DNA of 5,899 nucleotides from an uncultured Alphaproteobacteria bacterium (lineage in GTDB: Bacteria; Pseudomonadota; Alphaproteobacteria; RF32; CAG-239): positions 1 through 5,899 of the forward strand of contig CAKQMD010000047.1 in the NCBI GenBank assembly GCA_934254925.1. The letters are read 5' to 3'. This document shows positions 3,866-5,899 of this stretch, one piece after another (the first letter of the stretch is position 1; each line of letters starts with the position of its first letter). A program made the translations under genes and the position numbers. The notes beneath the pieces are model-generated. The model did no database searches. It had not been told where the DNA came from and saw only the letters and a program-made list of their open reading frames with translations.

Positions 3866-5527
3866 ATGAGCAATAATATCAGTTTAACCGCCTCGATGCG
3901 ATCGAATTTGCTGAGCCTGCAAAATATCAGCGGCCAACGCGCCCTCGTTCAAAACCGTCTGGCGAGCGGCTTGAAGGTTAATTCAGCCGTTGATAACCCT
4001 TCTTCCTACTATACTGCCGTCTCTCTTTCCAACCGTGCCGGCGATTTGAATGCTTTGCTGGATGCTATGGAGCAGGCGGCTTCCGTCATCAAGACCGCGG
4101 CAACGGCTTTGGACAGCGCCGTGGATTATGTGGCCCTAATGACCACGACTGCTACACAGGCTTATGACAGCGACGCTTTTTACGACGGTAAAATTGCCGC
4201 CTTCGTTTCCGATAAGGAAGAGCTGTTAGCCGCTTTGCAACAAACCTCTCCGCAAGACGGTGTCATTGTCATCAAAAACGACATTGATTTTGGCGCCGAG
4301 ACTTTGTCCATCCCGCCGGGAAGAGAAATCGTCGGCATAAACCAAGTGACCGGAAGCGGTTCAAAACCGACTCTAAGATTTCGTTTCAGCGGAACGGAAG
4401 CCTCAACCAAAGCCGTCATCTGTGGTGAAGACGTCAAATTGTCAGGCTTGGCTGTCTCTTATACTTTAGCAGAAAAGCCGGACAAGGCGACCGCCGCGAT
4501 CGAGTTTTTGGGGCAAGGGCAGATGACGGATTTAAACGTAACGGTCTCCTGCGATTCTGATAACAGCACCACGGAAGTTTTGGCCATTAAGGGAAACAAA
4601 GAAAACATCACCTTGAATGGAAAAGTTAACATCAGAATAAAAACGGAAAACGGAACCGGCAGCCTCAGCGGCATTCAGGGCAACGTCATTCAAAACGGTG
4701 GCAGCATTTTGTGCCTTGATGTTGATTATGGTTGGCGAAACATCCCGTTATATGGCGGCGGAAGCTATGTCTTAAAAAGCGGCGCCGTCCTGCTGAGCAG
4801 ATGTACAGAAAATATTTCCCAAATGCCACAATGCACTTTTGAAAAAGGCTCTTATGTCGGAGGTCTGACGGCTGCAACCGGAGCGGACAAAGGTTACTGG
4901 CAGTTGGAGGAAACCCGTGTCATAAAAGAGTGGCTGAAGTTAGAAACGTTGACCGATCAGCTTCCGTTGGAGCGGATCAGCGATTTTCCGCAAGAAGCTT
5001 TTGCCCAAGCTTTCGATCCTCCGTCACTGCAAAATCCCGCAAGGCAAAAGCTGCTGTCAAATTATGCCCAAAGCTCTTCTCAGCTTGCTTCTTTGTTGCG
5101 CGATGCTTCTTATAAGGGAATCAACCTGCTGTCGGAAGATTGTCTGGACGTCAGGCTAAACGAACAAGGAACGGCAAAATTGACCCTTGCCGGGCAAAAC
5201 CTTAAAGTCGATTGTCTTTCTGCCGACGAAAATCTGTGGTACACTTATCAAGACATTGCCGAGACATTGCAAAAACTGCGTATTGTTTCGACACAGATGT
5301 TTTCTTCGGCAGAATGCTTGGGCAGTTACAATTCCATCCTTAGCACCAGAAAAGACTTTGCTGAAAACCTCATCAATGTCCTCACCGAAGGGGCGGACAA
5401 GCTCACGCTTGCCGATATGAACGAAGAATCGGCCAATATGTTGGCCTTACAAACCCGGCAGCAATTGGCGATCAATTCTCTGTCTTTGGCTTCCCAAGCC
5501 AGCCAATCAATTTTGAAATTATTTTGA
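3866..5527 (+). CDS. Flagellin with a beta-helix-like central domain
   Basis: The product is a filament subunit exported by the flagellar type III apparatus (FliC-type). Residues 1-112 are a classic flagellin N-domain: SLTASMRSNLLSLQNISGQ, NRLASGLKVNSAVDNPSSYYTAVSLSNRAGDL, then an amphipathic helix. Residues about 395-553 are the C-domain, with LLRDASYKGINLL (410-422) and MNEESANMLALQTRQQLAIN near the end at SILKLF. Between them, residues about 113-350 are not standard flagellin: VSDKEELLAALQQ, DGVIVIKNDIDFGAETLSIPPGREIVG and further short repeated strands read like a parallel beta-helix exposed on the filament. At 553 aa it exceeds a minimal flagellin of roughly 270-300 aa. It has eight cysteines (186, 229, 283, 313, 323, 426, 450, 484). 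The start has AAAGGA five bases upstream; an in-frame GTG at 3776 adds an unflagellin-like tail and is rejected. No clear terminator follows before the second flagellin. Confidence 0.93.
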   Translation: MSNNISLTASMRSNLLSLQNISGQRALVQNRLASGLKVNSAVDNPSSYYTAVSLSNRAGDLNALLDAMEQAASVIKTAATALDSAVDYVALMTTTATQAYDSDAFYDGKIAAFVSDKEELLAALQQTSPQDGVIVIKNDIDFGAETLSIPPGREIVGINQVTGSGSKPTLRFRFSGTEASTKAVICGEDVKLSGLAVSYTLAEKPDKATAAIEFLGQGQMTDLNVTVSCDSDNSTTEVLAIKGNKENITLNGKVNIRIKTENGTGSLSGIQGNVIQNGGSILCLDVDYGWRNIPLYGGGSYVLKSGAVLLSRCTENISQMPQCTFEKGSYVGGLTAATGADKGYWQLEETRVIKEWLKLETLTDQLPLERISDFPQEAFAQAFDPPSLQNPARQKLLSNYAQSSSQLASLLRDASYKGINLLSEDCLDVRLNEQGTAKLTLAGQNLKVDCLSADENLWYTYQDIAETLQKLRIVSTQMFSSAECLGSYNSILSTRKDFAENLINVLTEGADKLTLADMNEESANMLALQTRQQLAINSLSLASQASQSILKLF

Positions 5528-5555
5528 GAAAATCCGATTGTCCGAAAGCTTTTCT

Positions 5556-5567
5556 GTCTATATAGAC
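5556..5567. repeat. 12-bp perfect palindrome GTCTATATAGAC
   Basis: This palindrome lies 29 bp after the first flagellin stop and 87 bp before the second flagellin start. It has perfect dyad symmetry without a centre gap and lies directly before a TGATACAAT extended -10-like motif (5568-5576), a position where a repressor or activator could act. It has no T-run and is not a terminator. Confidence 0.4.
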
Positions 5568-5598
5568 TGATACAATATCATTATGTGTTGACAAAACA

Positions 5599-5627
5599 TG
5601 GAAACTTCTTGGGTTTTATGATAGAAT
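5599..5627 (+). promoter_or_regulatory. Candidate extended -10 promoter of the second flagellin gene
   Basis: TGATAGAAT (5619-5627) is an extended -10 with a TAGAAT hexamer, and TGGAAA (5599-5604) sits at 17 bp as a four-of-six -35. Transcription would start near 5634, about 20 bases before the ATG at 5655. An exact TTGACA at 5588-5593 is 28 bp from the -10 and so is probably not its partner. Confidence 0.4.
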
Positions 5628-5654
5628 AAATATATTGAAATCCAGGAGAGAGAA

Positions 5655-5899
5655 ATGAGCAATAATATCAGTCTAACCGCCTCGATGCGATCGAATTTGC
5701 TGAGCCTGCAGAATATTGCGGCTCAGGTTGATTTGACGCAAAATCGTCTCTCCACCGGTTTGAAAGTCAATTCTGCGATTGACAATCCTTCTTCTTATTA
5801 CACTGCTGTTTCCTTGAACAAGCGCGCCAGTGACTTGTCGGCATTGCTGGACTCGATGGCACAAGGAATCCAAACGATTAAAGCGGCAACGGAAGGTTT
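5655..5899 (+). CDS. Second flagellin, N-terminal part (runs off the window)
   Basis: This open gene continues past the right edge; 81 complete codons are visible. They encode MSNNISLTASMRSNLLSLQN, then NRLSTGLKVNSAIDNPSSYY and TAVSLNKRASDLSALLDSMA, ending in an IQTIKAATEG helix, a canonical flagellin N-domain. It matches the first flagellin at 59 of 81 residues, and residues 1-21 are identical. AGGAG (5644-5648) lies six bases before the ATG. It is in tandem with the first gene, 127 bp downstream, so the locus encodes at least two subunits. Whether this copy has a large central insertion or is a short core flagellin cannot be seen here. Its residues 22-34 and 69-81 differ most from its neighbour. 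Confidence 0.94.
   Translation, partial: MSNNISLTASMRSNLLSLQNIAAQVDLTQNRLSTGLKVNSAIDNPSSYYTAVSLNKRASDLSALLDSMAQGIQTIKAATEG

Overview
The window looks like a chromosomal segment of a moderately AT-rich Gram-negative bacterium, most likely an alphaproteobacterium. The evidence is a compact cold-shock protein with the DDGGKDVFVHISAV core seen in alphaproteobacteria, flagellins of the SLTASMRSNLLSLQ / LKVNSAxDNPSSYYTAVSL type known from Rhodospirillales-like bacteria, and bacterial tRNAs with encoded CCA. The lineage is inferred from remembered family patterns, not from a search.

Layout. Bases 1-430 form a tRNA region read on the minus strand: tRNA-Pro(TGG), then tRNA-Arg(TCT), then a strong hairpin terminator. 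Downstream of tRNA-Arg the terminator plus the last 19 nt of the tRNA occur a second time as an exact 77-bp direct repeat. The 108 bp between the two copies hold a third, diverged tRNA-3'-end-like module. This resembles the debris of tRNA-targeted integration or a tRNA-derived tandem repeat, and the window edge cuts into it. Bases 431-940 hold the tRNA promoter region and one doubtful small membrane ORF on the plus strand, which ends in a bidirectional terminator. Bases 941-2562 are a minus-strand pair: an EamA/DMT-type transporter followed 53 bp later by 5'-methylthioadenosine/S-adenosylhomocysteine nucleosidase (mtnN), probably one transcript. Bases 2618-3176 carry a separately terminated minus-strand gene for a small exported, lysine-rich protein with a four-cysteine cluster. 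A 285-bp divergent intergenic region with repeated palindromic motifs separates it from a plus-strand cold-shock gene (3462-3665), which has its own textbook terminator.

From 3866 to the right edge lie two tandem plus-strand flagellin genes. The first (553 aa) has normal N- and C-terminal flagellin polymerisation domains, but its central part (about residues 113-350) reads like a parallel beta-helix insertion and carries cysteines, which is unusual for a flagellin. The second starts at 5655 with an almost identical first 62 bases and is cut off by the window edge; it is a genuine partial gene.

The most notable item is the flagellin with a beta-helix-like surface domain beside a second flagellin. 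Next is the tRNA-Arg 3'-end repeat cluster. The rest is ordinary housekeeping sequence.
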